Shown here one piece after another: positions 1 to 5,365 of a DNA stretch of 11,852 nt. A program made the position numbers and the translations under genes. The notes beneath the pieces were generated by a model. It had not been told where the DNA came from, made no database searches, and saw nothing but the letters and a program-made list of their open reading frames with translations. Position 1 is the stretch's first letter; each line of letters opens with the position of its first letter. Source of the stretch: UBA10002 sp964373775 (GTDB lineage Bacteria > Patescibacteriota > Minisyncoccia > Phycocordibacterales > UBA10002). Location of the stretch: assembly GCA_964373775.1 (NCBI GenBank), contig CAYJWA010000029.1:1-11852 (forward strand), read 5' to 3'.

Positions 1-130
1 GGAAAAAGAAAAAGACCACACCGTTGTTGCGGTGGTGCAGAAAGGCTACGGGCTCTATGGTAAAATACTGGAGCCGGCGAAGGTGAAGGTCGGCGAGTAC
101 ATCTCCCACGCGGATTCGACGCAGAACTAA
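1..130 (+). CDS. grpE: GrpE nucleotide exchange factor, C-terminal end (partial)
   Basis: The window opens inside a + strand gene whose last 42 codons read in frame from base 2 to the TAA at 128-130. The segment contains VVAVVQKGYGLYGKILEPAK followed by VKVG. This matches the C-terminal beta domain of GrpE, where the family shows a 'V.Q.GY.l..r.lRPA.V.V' pattern. GrpE opens the nucleotide-binding cleft of DnaK to release ADP, and dnaK and dnaJ follow on the same strand. The tail after VKVG (YISHADSTQN) is not family-typical. The stop codon lies at the edge of a dispersed repeat (about 127-170) that also occurs inside valS, so the repeat may have reshaped the C-terminus. The 5' part lies outside the window. 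Confidence 0.86.
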   Translation, partial: EKEKDHTVVAVVQKGYGLYGKILEPAKVKVGEYISHADSTQN

Positions 131-170
131 CGCAGATGTAACGCGGAAATGTGAAAGGCCAGCGCATCAA
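127..170 (+). repeat. Dispersed 'AACGCAGAT/AACGCGGA' repeat copy 1
   Basis: The bases directly at and after the grpE stop contain TAACGCAGAT, then AACGCGGAAAT, then a CAGCGC segment. The same order (TAACGCAGAT, GACGCGGATAAACGC, ATCAGCG) occurs on the minus strand inside valS at about 9591-9686. Related strings built on AACGCGGAT/CAGCG are recognisable as a widespread bacterial intergenic repeat. The copies are imperfect and the boundaries are approximate. Confidence 0.55.
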
Positions 171-201
171 AAACGACCGGAGGTATGTAGCTGTACATGA
201 A

Positions 202-230
202 TTGTTCGCGGCCATACTATGTGTTAAAAT
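202..230 (+). promoter_or_regulatory. Promoter of the 54-codon gene (leaderless type)
   Basis: A -35-like TTGTTC (202-207), a 17-nt spacer and a -10-like TAAAAT (225-230) precede the ATG at 237 by only 6 nt. The expected transcription start therefore falls on or next to the start codon, and there is no SD. This is a consensus-matching inference. Confidence 0.5.
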
Positions 231-236
231 AGCACC

Positions 237-401
237 ATGCTTACAAAAGGTAAAAAATTTATCGTATTTCCCATTAGGAAAAAGGAAAAACATAGTCCTT
301 CCTTTTTTGAACTTGCCAGAAAACATATCGTAAGAAGCAAAGACCCTCGGAACCGTACGCTATCGCAAGACATTGACAAAATACTGTATGGAGCCAACTA
401 A
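237..401 (+). CDS. Small unidentified protein, 54 aa (possible antitoxin-like)
   Basis: ATG at 237 to TAA at 399-401 encodes 54 residues, starting MLTKGKKFIVFPIRKKEKHS and ending LSQDIDKILYGAN. It is basic and has no membrane segment. The middle, PSFFELARKHI, resembles the short helical segment of small type II antitoxins found in Parcubacteria, but this is from memory and weak. No SD precedes the start. Instead a promoter-like TTGTTC-N17-TAAAAT ends 6 nt before the ATG, which favours this start and a leaderless mRNA. The next small gene starts 32 nt after the stop on the same strand. No toxin gene recognisable as its partner is adjacent. Confidence 0.5.
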   Translation: MLTKGKKFIVFPIRKKEKHSPSFFELARKHIVRSKDPRNRTLSQDIDKILYGAN

Positions 402-433
402 TCATTCAGAAAATCTCATTTACCAATATCGCA

Positions 434-757
434 ATGAAAAAGCTTACCTATCACCAATCCGAAGTATTTGAGAAAGTCGTGCGCGACCGAAGCGGGCGGA
501 TGTTCCGCGTGCGGTTTGTGGTTGTAGAGCGCGGTGGAACGCTCCGCGGCCGCATTGTATCGTGTGAACTCGTACCAAACCTCTCGCCCTTTTCCAAAAG
601 GGGAGAGGGTAGGGTGAGGGGGTGTTTTCTTTCGGGAAAGGCCGCCGCACCCATGCTCCCTGCTGCTCCGAAAACATTCGCACATAAAGTATCGCCCTAT
701 TTCAATAAATTTGCCTTTTTAACGGCAATAAAAATCCGTGCCCCATCCAAAGACTAG
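434..757 (+). CDS. Small unidentified protein, 107 aa, with a palindromic repeat inserted in frame
   Basis: ATG at 434 to TAG at 755-757. The first 50 residues (from MKKLTYHQSEVFEKVVRDRS to about VSCELVPN) look like a genuine compact basic beta-rich domain. Residues 50-64 (LSPFSKRGEGRVRG) are encoded by a GC-rich palindromic repeat at 580-608 plus the following GGGTGAGGG run. Beyond it the C-terminal segment ends IKIRAPSKD. I do not recognise the family, although small proteins ending in 'RAP' seem familiar from Parcubacteria. The start has no SD. The gene lies 32 nt after the 54-codon gene and could be co-transcribed with it. Reading frames on the opposite strand over this stretch are probably shadows. 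Confidence 0.5.
   Translation: MKKLTYHQSEVFEKVVRDRSGRMFRVRFVVVERGGTLRGRIVSCELVPNLSPFSKRGEGRVRGCFLSGKAAAPMLPAAPKTFAHKVSPYFNKFAFLTAIKIRAPSKD
580..631. repeat. Palindromic repeat ('CTCTCCCC...CCCTCACCC' type) inside an ORF
   Basis: CCTCTC (580-585) and CCCTTTT (587-593) pair with AAAAGGG (596-602) and GAGAGG (603-608), leaving a 2-nt loop and one bulged G. The GTAGGGTGAGGGGG tail that follows is the other half of a dispersed element common in bacterial genomes, which reads CCCTCACCCTA...CTCTCCCC on the other strand. It is read in frame by the 107-codon ORF. Confidence 0.6.
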
Positions 758-788
758 GTGCGGATCATGGCAGAATGATTATGAATTC

Positions 789-920
789 CTAATCATCAAA
801 TATCTTTCCTCCTTCGTCGTATAGTTCCTGAAGCGTCTTTGTACTCGCCGGTCCTCCAGTCATGAACTTGTAGATACCTGAGAAATCATACGGAACCGCT
901 TTTTTCTCAGTTACTTTTCG
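789..920 (-). pseudogene. Remnant of an unidentified coding sequence
   Basis: On the minus strand, 43 codons are open from just after a TAA (921-923) to the TAG at 789-791. The product includes VTEKKAVPYDFSGIY, then KFMTGGPASTKTLQELYDEG and ends GGKIFDD. The composition and the acidic amphipathic end look like real protein. The only internal ATG would leave 24 residues, and there is no SD. I read it as the 3' end of a decayed gene. The rest of the grpE-dnaK gap (758-788 and 921-1037) shows only T-rich sequence with a tandem TTACTTTT pair near 911-930. Confidence 0.3.
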
Positions 921-1037
921 TTACTTTTTCTGTTTCTTTCTTGTATGTTTTTTCACTTCTTTCCTTTCGTTTGCTAGTTATCCAAAATCAAGGTAGCATA
1001 TAGCATATTCTGTGTCAAGTTGTATCTTATTCGTAGT

Positions 1038-1071
1038 CATTCGTAGATTAGTATCATTAGTAGATTGGTAT
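1038..1071 (+). repeat. Two abutting 17-bp direct repeats before dnaK
   Basis: CATTCGTAGATTAGTAT (1038-1054) is followed without a gap by CATTAGTAGATTGGTAT (1055-1071), 15 of 17 identical. A further partial unit, ATTCGTAGT, precedes them (1029-1037), and ATTCATTCGT follows (1072-1081). The repeats cover the predicted dnaK -10 region, so they could be operator half-sites. No CIRCE element (TTAGCACTC-N9-GAGTGCTAA), the usual HrcA operator, is present here. Confidence 0.6.
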
Positions 1072-1074
1072 ATT
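1066..1074 (+). promoter_or_regulatory. Extended -10 element of dnaK (leaderless type)
   Basis: TGG followed by TATATT (1069-1074) forms an extended -10 element. The predicted start of transcription, about 7 nt further on, is the dnaK ATG at 1082. There is no SD. A recognisable -35 is lacking at the right distance, as is tolerated for extended -10 promoters. Confidence 0.45.
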
Positions 1075-1081
1075 CATTCGT

Positions 1082-2956
1082 ATGTCAAAAATATTAGGAA
1101 TTGACCTCGGCACCACCTACTCCGCGATGGCGATTATGGAGGGCGGCGCGCCGAAGATTATTGAGAATAGCGAAGGCGCGCGCACCACTCCGTCAATTGT
1201 TGCGCATTCAAAAACCAACGAGCGACTCGTCGGGCTTCTCGCGAAACGACAAGCTGTTACTAACCCCAAGAATACGGTCTATACCATTAAACGGTTTATT
1301 GGTCATTCTTTTGACGACCCCGCAGTGCAGAAAGATATCAAGACCGTTCCCTATGAGGTACGCAAGTCCTCAAGCGGCGGCATTGAGGTAAAGATTGGTG
1401 ACAAATGGGAACGACCCGAAGAGATATCGGCAAAGATACTCGCCAAACTGAAGGCGGACGCGGAAGCGCGGCTCGGACAGAAAATTACCGAGGCCATCAT
1501 TACTGTTCCTGCTTACTTCAACGACTCGCAGAGGCAGGCAACCAAGGATGCGGGCAAAATCGCGGGGTTGGAGGTGAAGCGCATCATCAACGAGCCGACT
1601 GCTGCCGCGCTCGCGTACGGTTTTAACAAGAAAAAGAACGAAAAAATCGCGGTCTTTGACTTTGGCGGCGGCACCTTTGACATATCCATTCTTGAAGTGG
1701 GAGATGATGTGATTGAAGTGAAGTCAACGGACGGGGACTCGCACCTCGGCGGCCATGACATTGACCAGAAAATCGTGAACTTTCTTGCGGACGAATTCAA
1801 GAAGCAGGAGGGGATTGATATTCGCAAAGACGCGCTCGCGCTCCAGCGGCTTGATGAAGCCGCGGAGAAAGCGAAGATTGAGCTCTCCACCGCGCTTGAG
1901 ACAGAGGTGAATCTTCCCTTCATTTCTTCCGGCGTTGACGGACCAAAGCACTTGGCAATGAAGTTCACGCGGGCAAAATTGGAGGGACTCGCGCAGGAAT
2001 TCATTGACCGCGCTATGGCGATTACCAAACGCGCAATGGAGGCGTCTCCGTTTAAGCTTCCTGAAATTAATGAGGTGGTGATGGTCGGGGGCCAGACGCG
2101 GATGCCGCTTATTCAGAAGTCAGTCAAAGAGTTCTTCAAGAAAGAGCCGCACATGGGCGTGAACCCGGACGAAGTGGTGGCTGTCGGGGCAGCGATTCAA
2201 GGCGGCGTGCTTGCCGGAGATGTCAAAGATGTCCTTCTTCTTGATGTCATTCCGCTCTCCTTCGGCATTGAGACGCTCGGAGGAGTCGCCACAAAGCTTA
2301 TTGAAAAGAACACGACCATACCGACCTCGCGCTCCCAGGTTTTCTCCACCGCGGCGGATAACCAGACCTCCGTGGAAATTCATGTGGTGCAGGGCGAGCG
2401 GCCAATGGTCTCGGATAACAAGTCCCTCGGCAGATTCATTCTTGATGGAATTCCTCCGGCTCCGCGGGGCATGCCGCAGGTTGAGGTGACCTTTGATGTG
2501 GATGCAAACGGCATTCTGACTGTCAAGGCAAAAGATAAGGCAACCGGGAAAGAACAGTCCATTAAGATTGAGGCTCGCTCCACGCTTAGCAAAGAGGAGA
2601 TTGAGCGGATGAAGAAAGACGCGGAGACGCATGCAGCCGAAGATGCCAAGAAGCGCGAGGGGGTTGAGGCAAAGAATATGGCGGAGCAACTCATCTATAC
2701 CGCAGAAAAGGCGTTGAAAGATGCGGGAGAGAAAGTTCCGGCCGAGGTTCGCAAGGCGATTGAAGACAAAATCTCAGACCTCAAGACCGCAAACGGCGGC
2801 ACCGATATTTCTCAAATCAAAACCGCGACCGAAGCGCTCTCGCGCGAGTTGCAGAAAATCGGCGAAATAATGGCGAAACAACAACAGCAAAATCCGGAAC
2901 CGCCAAAAGATGATACAGGATCGGAGGGAAATGTCAGAGATGCAGATGTGAAATAA
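1082..2956 (+). CDS. dnaK: Molecular chaperone DnaK (Hsp70)
   Basis: A 624-residue Hsp70, full length for the family. DnaK is a cytosolic ATP-driven chaperone that binds exposed hydrophobic segments; DnaJ stimulates its ATPase and GrpE exchanges its nucleotide. The nucleotide-binding domain shows phosphate-1 GIDLGTT (6-12), VPAYFNDSQRQAT (142-154), NEPTAAALAYG (170-180), phosphate-2 DFGGGTFD (193-200) and VGGQTRMP (335-342). The interdomain linker at 384-400 reads VLLLDVIPLSFGIET, where the consensus is DVTPLSLG. The substrate-binding beta domain covers about 400-500 and the helical lid about 505-600. The C-terminus is a short polar tail (QQQQNPEPPK onward) ending VRDADVK rather than the usual acidic EEVD-like end. 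The ATG start is set by the standard MSKILGIDLG N-terminus. It lies downstream of grpE and upstream of dnaJ. Confidence 0.97.
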   Translation: MSKILGIDLGTTYSAMAIMEGGAPKIIENSEGARTTPSIVAHSKTNERLVGLLAKRQAVTNPKNTVYTIKRFIGHSFDDPAVQKDIKTVPYEVRKSSSGGIEVKIGDKWERPEEISAKILAKLKADAEARLGQKITEAIITVPAYFNDSQRQATKDAGKIAGLEVKRIINEPTAAALAYGFNKKKNEKIAVFDFGGGTFDISILEVGDDVIEVKSTDGDSHLGGHDIDQKIVNFLADEFKKQEGIDIRKDALALQRLDEAAEKAKIELSTALETEVNLPFISSGVDGPKHLAMKFTRAKLEGLAQEFIDRAMAITKRAMEASPFKLPEINEVVMVGGQTRMPLIQKSVKEFFKKEPHMGVNPDEVVAVGAAIQGGVLAGDVKDVLLLDVIPLSFGIETLGGVATKLIEKNTTIPTSRSQVFSTAADNQTSVEIHVVQGERPMVSDNKSLGRFILDGIPPAPRGMPQVEVTFDVDANGILTVKAKDKATGKEQSIKIEARSTLSKEEIERMKKDAETHAAEDAKKREGVEAKNMAEQLIYTAEKALKDAGEKVPAEVRKAIEDKISDLKTANGGTDISQIKTATEALSRELQKIGEIMAKQQQQNPEPPKDDTGSEGNVRDADVK

Positions 2957-2962
2957 AAAAAC

Positions 2963-3115
2963 AAGCATCTTCCTTACCCAGCACCTTGCCTTCAACGTCC
3001 TGCGCTCTGCGCATGGTTCGGGTCGGGCCCTTGCCACAGGGTTTAACCTGCCTGCGCCGAGGCTTCGGCAGGCAGGCCCCCTGTGGTCAAGGGGCTGGGT
3101 TTACAGAAAATGCTT
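2963..3115. repeat. Nested palindromic element after dnaK
   Basis: Several inverted pairs are nested around one centre: AAGCAT (2963-2968) with ATGCTT (3110-3115); ACCCAGC (2976-2982) with GCTGGGT (3094-3100); CCCTTGCCACAGGG (3028-3041) with CCCTGTGG-T-CAAGGG (3079-3093); and innermost CCTGCCTG (3047-3054) with CAGGCAGG (3069-3076). The inner unit, with CCGAGGCTTCGG at its tip, is a repeat I recognise as frequent in CPR genomes. As RNA it would form one long hairpin, which could end or protect the dnaK transcript, but there is no T-run. Confidence 0.6.
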
Positions 3116-3162
3116 ATTGTGATGTGCAAAGATATTTTTAGAAACTTTCTTTACTGCTTTTA

Positions 3163-3199
3163 ATGAAGCTCCCCAATTCATTAATTGGGGGGAGTTTCA
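3163..3199. repeat. AT/GC palindrome in the dnaK-dnaJ gap
   Basis: CCCCAATT (about 3171-3178) pairs with AATTGGGG after a 4-nt CATT loop. The stem extends through CT/AG and GAA/TTC with two bulged Gs. It lies in the 2957-3503 gap. Apart from this, the nested element to its left and the small ORF before dnaJ, I see only a CA-rich stretch near 3280-3300. Confidence 0.5.
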
Positions 3200-3362
3200 T
3201 AGCTGGTGGAGTTCCCGAAGTCATCTTTCCCCACCCCAAGTTTGAAAGAAGATGGAGAGCCGTAAAGAAAAAGATTGTACACACACACCACACAACTCCA
3301 ACAATGATTATGTGTTCAATGAACCGTCGTACATTTGATATCATAAGTACATAAGTAGTTGC

Positions 3363-3390
3363 TTGTTTTCCTCATCAATTATAGTATCAT
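3363..3390 (+). promoter_or_regulatory. Candidate promoter upstream of the small ORF and dnaJ
   Basis: TTGTTT (3363-3368), a 16-nt spacer and TATCAT (3385-3390) would start transcription near 3397, before a 25-codon ORF and dnaJ. No CIRCE operator is visible. This is a moderate consensus match only. Confidence 0.35.
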
Positions 3391-3417
3391 ATAGCAGGTA
3401 ACGCAACCTTTTCCTTT

Positions 3418-3495
3418 ATGTCAAAAATTACTGCCCCGAAGCAAAACCGAAGACAGCTTGCTACAGGGCAGGCGAGACTAAACAATAGAAGATAA
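3418..3495 (+). CDS. Possible 25-aa basic leader peptide before dnaJ
   Basis: ATG at 3418 to TAA at 3493-3495 encodes 25 residues starting MSKITAPKQNRRQLATG, with six arginines, two lysines and no acidic residue. It ends 8 nt before the dnaJ ATG, so it could couple translation to dnaJ, which lacks a good SD. Nothing else supports it, and at this size it could be chance. Confidence 0.25.
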   Translation: MSKITAPKQNRRQLATGQARLNNRR

Positions 3496-3503
3496 AAATT
3501 ATT

Positions 3504-4613
3504 ATGGCTCGCGACTACTATCAAACTCTCGGCGTAGAAAAATCCGCCTCCAAAGACGACATCAAAAAGGCGTTCCGCACCCTTGCGCACAAATATCACC
3601 CGGATAAGGGCGGCGGGAATGAGCAGAGATTCAAAGAAGTGAGCGAAGCGTACAGCGTGCTCTCTGACGACAAAAAGCGAGCGGAGTACGACGCGTATGG
3701 TCGGGTGTTTTCCGGAGCGGGCGGCGCGGGAGCAGGCGGACAGTCCGGGTTCGGAGGATTCGAGGGCTTTGACTTTACTGACTTTGCTTCGGGACGAGGA
3801 TTCAGCCAAGGCGCCGGCGTTGAGTTTGACCTCGGCGATATTTTTGGCGACTTTTTCGGTGGGGGAGCGCGTACCACCAGCGCGCGGCAAGCGCGGGGAA
3901 GAGATATCTCTATTGATGTGGAACTTCCATTTTCTGAAGCAGTTTTCGGCACGGAGCGGCGCGTACTTATCGGCAAGACATCTGTCTGCGAGATATGCCG
4001 AGGAACCGGTGGCAAGCCGGGAGCGCCGTTAGCGCTGTGCAAGACCTGCAACGGCAAGGGGAAGATTCGCGAGAATCGCCGCTCCATCTTTGGTTCCGTC
4101 CAGACCGTGCGGCCCTGCAGCGAGTGCCGCGGAACCGGACAGGTTCCTTCCGAGGCATGCGCTGTGTGTAAAGGAGCTGGGGTACGGCGCGCCCAGGAAG
4201 AGATTCTGGTGCGCGTTCCCGCAGGCATTGACGACGGCGAGGTGATTCGGCTCACAGGCGCAGGCGAGGCAGTGAAGGGTGGCGGCGCAGGAGACCTCTA
4301 TGTGAAGGTGCATGTGGGGAAGCACGCGCTTTTCCGCAAGGAGGGCAGCAATTTGGTAACCGACTTGCCGATAAAACTCTCCAGCGCGCTTTTGGGAGAT
4401 GAATATACAGTAAAGGCGCTTGATGGAGACATTACAATCAAGATTCCGCAGGGGATGCGGCACGGAGAGATTCTTCGGGTGAAGGGGAGAGGCGTGCCGA
4501 TAGAGCGGGGCAGACGGGGCGATTTGATGCTTAAAATAGAGATTGTCGTGCCCGGAAAGCTCTCCAAAGAGGCAAGACGGCTGGTGGAGGAGTTAAAGAA
4601 AGAAGGAATATGA
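3504..4613 (+). CDS. dnaJ: Co-chaperone DnaJ (type I Hsp40)
   Basis: A 369-residue type I J-protein with all domains. The J domain covers residues 1-68, with the HPD triad at 32-34 that triggers DnaK ATP hydrolysis. A Gly/Phe-rich linker spans about 70-122 and includes the DIFGDFFGGG motif at 112-121. The zinc-binding domain has four CxxCxGxG repeats (cysteines 162/165, 179/182, 205/208 and 219/222). The C-terminal substrate-binding domains run from about 230 to 350, with the typical IPxGxRxGEILRVKGRG stretch at 314-330. The start is set by the MARDYYQTLGV N-terminus. DnaJ delivers unfolded clients to DnaK, encoded 547 bp upstream. A strong hairpin terminator begins at the base after the stop codon. 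Confidence 0.97.
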   Translation: MARDYYQTLGVEKSASKDDIKKAFRTLAHKYHPDKGGGNEQRFKEVSEAYSVLSDDKKRAEYDAYGRVFSGAGGAGAGGQSGFGGFEGFDFTDFASGRGFSQGAGVEFDLGDIFGDFFGGGARTTSARQARGRDISIDVELPFSEAVFGTERRVLIGKTSVCEICRGTGGKPGAPLALCKTCNGKGKIRENRRSIFGSVQTVRPCSECRGTGQVPSEACAVCKGAGVRRAQEEILVRVPAGIDDGEVIRLTGAGEAVKGGGAGDLYVKVHVGKHALFRKEGSNLVTDLPIKLSSALLGDEYTVKALDGDITIKIPQGMRHGEILRVKGRGVPIERGRRGDLMLKIEIVVPGKLSKEARRLVEELKKEGI

Positions 4614-4647
4614 GCAAAAAGCGCATGGAAGACCATGCGCTTTTTGC
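4614..4647. terminator. Terminator immediately after dnaJ
   Basis: GCAAAAAGCGCATGG (4614-4628) pairs perfectly with CCATGCGCTTTTTGC (4633-4647) across an AAGA loop. The T-run is inside the 3' arm and the A-run inside the 5' arm, so it could act in both directions. It starts at the base after the TGA of dnaJ. Confidence 0.85.
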
Positions 4648-4652
4648 AATTT

Positions 4653-4679
4653 CTAATTCACCTAATTCACCTAATTTCT
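4653..4679 (+). repeat. Short tandem repeat (TAATTCACC)
   Basis: TAATTCACC occurs twice in a row after the dnaJ terminator (about 4654-4671), followed by a partial third unit, TAATTTC. The function is unknown and it may be slippage. Confidence 0.5.
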
Positions 4680-4680
4680 A

Positions 4681-4785
4681 ATCCCGTTAGAAAATAAGCA
4701 AAGGGTCGAAAACGAAGATTGTATCGGTGCGCGATACAATGTTACAATGACAATGTAGCCTTATGGGGTAATTTTCTAACGGGAT
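4681..4785. repeat. 15-bp perfect inverted repeat around the promoter of the 92-aa gene
   Basis: ATCCCGTTAGAAAAT (4681-4695) and ATTTTCTAACGGGAT (4771-4785) are exact inverted copies enclosing 75 bp that hold a dyad and a promoter-like sequence. The right arm overlaps the first two bases of the ATG at 4784. No flanking target duplication is visible. It could be a small MITE-like element that supplies a promoter, or an RNA stem that hides the start codon. Confidence 0.65.
4718..4748 (+). promoter_or_regulatory. Promoter with an embedded dyad operator
   Basis: ATTGTATCG (4718-4726) and CGATACAAT (4732-4740) form a 9-bp perfect dyad with a 5-nt centre. A promoter read TTGTAT (4719-4724), 18-nt spacer, TACAAT (4743-4748) overlaps the dyad. 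ACAATG recurs three times just downstream (4736-4756). A repressor on the dyad would block the promoter. It serves the 92-aa gene starting at 4784. Confidence 0.45.
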
Positions 4786-5062
4786 GACTCCGGAAGAACG
4801 ACAACTCTTGATTCAAACGAATCGTCTGGTTGAGGAAAATCACGCAATGCTTCGCAAGATGCGGCGTGCAACAATATGGGCGCGCGCGTGGCACTTGCTC
4901 TATTGGCTTATCATTGTCGCTATCTCTGTTGGCGCGTATTTCTACATCCAGCCGTATGTGGAGAAACTGCAGAGTATCTATGGTGGAGTGAAAGGAGATG
5001 TGGAGGCAGTACAGAATGTCGCTGGGCAGTTAGGAGAATTAGGGAAGTTTTTGGGACGATAG
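4784..5062 (+). CDS. Conserved small single-pass membrane protein, 92 aa
   Basis: The protein starts MTPEERQLLIQTNRLVEENH and has a polar, coiled-coil-like N-terminus (residues 1-30). One transmembrane segment follows at about 36-55 (HLLYWLIIVAISVGAYFYI), with basic residues before it (RKMRRATIWAR), so the N-terminus should be cytosolic. The rest (YVEKLQSIYGGVKGDVEAVQ onward) is a short amphipathic extracytoplasmic part. Proteins of this layout, with 'IQPY...L...YGG' after the membrane span, are common in Parcubacteria, but I know of no function. The ATG overlaps the right arm of a 15-bp inverted repeat, and there is no SD. It lies between the dnaJ terminator and the tRNA. Confidence 0.75.
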   Translation: MTPEERQLLIQTNRLVEENHAMLRKMRRATIWARAWHLLYWLIIVAISVGAYFYIQPYVEKLQSIYGGVKGDVEAVQNVAGQLGELGKFLGR

Positions 5063-5078
5063 GTCAATCCATATGCGA

Positions 5079-5098
5079 TTCTGCGCGGCCGCGCAGAA
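5079..5098. repeat. 20-bp perfect palindrome TTCTGCGCGGCCGCGCAGAA
   Basis: A self-complementary 20-mer follows the 92-aa gene (stop at 5060-5062) by 16 nt. It has no T-run, so it is either a weak terminator or a repeat. The string GCGATTCTGCG that overlaps it (5075-5085) recurs at 5184-5194. Confidence 0.6.
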
Positions 5099-5143
5099 GT
5101 TTGATGCCCGGTGATACGGAGCTTTCTTGGGTGTAATTCTGAA

Positions 5144-5167
5144 GCGCTCCGCTGTTCTGCGGAGCGC
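5144..5167. repeat. 9-bp hairpin upstream of the tRNA promoter
   Basis: GCGCTCCGC (5144-5152) pairs with GCGGAGCGC (5159-5167) across TGTTCT. No T-run follows. Confidence 0.55.
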
Positions 5168-5172
5168 AGGTG

Positions 5173-5201
5173 TTGATGAGAAGGCGATTCTGCGATACTA
5201 T
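5173..5201 (+). promoter_or_regulatory. Promoter of the tRNA-Phe transcription unit
   Basis: TTGATG (5173-5178), a 17-nt spacer and TACTAT (5196-5201) predict a start near 5208, just before the tRNA-like fragment and 52 nt before the mature tRNA. It is the best match upstream of the tRNA. Confidence 0.5.
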
Positions 5202-5212
5202 TCCGAGTGTCC

Positions 5213-5244
5213 GTTGAGGTAGCTCAGTTAGTCGAGCATTCGCC
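5213..5244 (+). pseudogene. tRNA 5'-half copy upstream of tRNA-Phe
   Basis: Thirty-two bases match positions 1-32 of the tRNA-Phe that starts 47 nt downstream, with 28 identical. TAGCTCAGTTAGT and GAGCATTCGCC are shared exactly. The D arm is intact. The match stops at the anticodon loop, and no anticodon 3' strand, T arm or acceptor partner for GTTGAGG follows. It is a truncated duplicate, and it sits within the predicted precursor of the real tRNA. Confidence 0.75.
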
Positions 5245-5259
5245 CCGCACTAAAAATAT

Positions 5260-5335
5260 GCTGGGATAGCTCAGTTAGTAGAGCATTCGCCTGAAGAGCG
5301 AAGGGTCCCCGGTGCAAACCCGGGTCCCAGCACCA
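5260..5335 (+). tRNA. tRNA-Phe (anticodon GAA)
   Basis: A complete 76-nt cloverleaf with encoded CCA. The acceptor stem GCTGGGA (5260-5266) pairs with TCCCAGC (5325-5331), followed by discriminator A and CCA (5333-5335). The D arm is GCTC/GAGC, the anticodon arm TTCGC/GCGAA with loop CTGAAGA (anticodon GAA at 5293-5295), and the T arm CCCGG/CCGGG. The T loop reads TGCAAAC, so position 55, normally U (pseudouridine), is G. It delivers phenylalanine to ribosomes. A terminator follows about 115 nt downstream. Confidence 0.96.
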
Positions 5336-5365
5336 GAGTCAAGAAATTGCAAGTTTTCACCATTC

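Noticed and set aside
151..333. 60-codon ORF starting with GTG
   Set aside because: It overlaps the better supported 54-codon gene, which has a promoter at the right distance, and it begins inside the dispersed repeat.
416..685. Three minus-strand ORFs opposite the 107-codon gene
   Set aside because: They are open mainly because the GC-rich palindrome has no stops in these frames. The plus-strand N-terminus has better protein character.
1020..1081. CIRCE operator upstream of dnaK
   Set aside because: No TTAGCACTC-N9-GAGTGCTAA or close variant is found.
3138..3344. 68-codon ORF on the minus strand with a hydrophobic segment
   Set aside because: Its second half is encoded by the palindrome at 3163-3199 and its hydrophobic part by a CA-rich stretch. 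It has no SD or promoter, and an overlapping + strand ORF is equally open.
3163..3354. 63-codon + strand ORF over the same region
   Set aside because: It starts inside the palindrome and has no family resemblance or ribosome binding site.
5213..5244. A second functional tRNA
   Set aside because: It lacks an anticodon 3' strand, T arm and acceptor 3' strand before the real tRNA begins.
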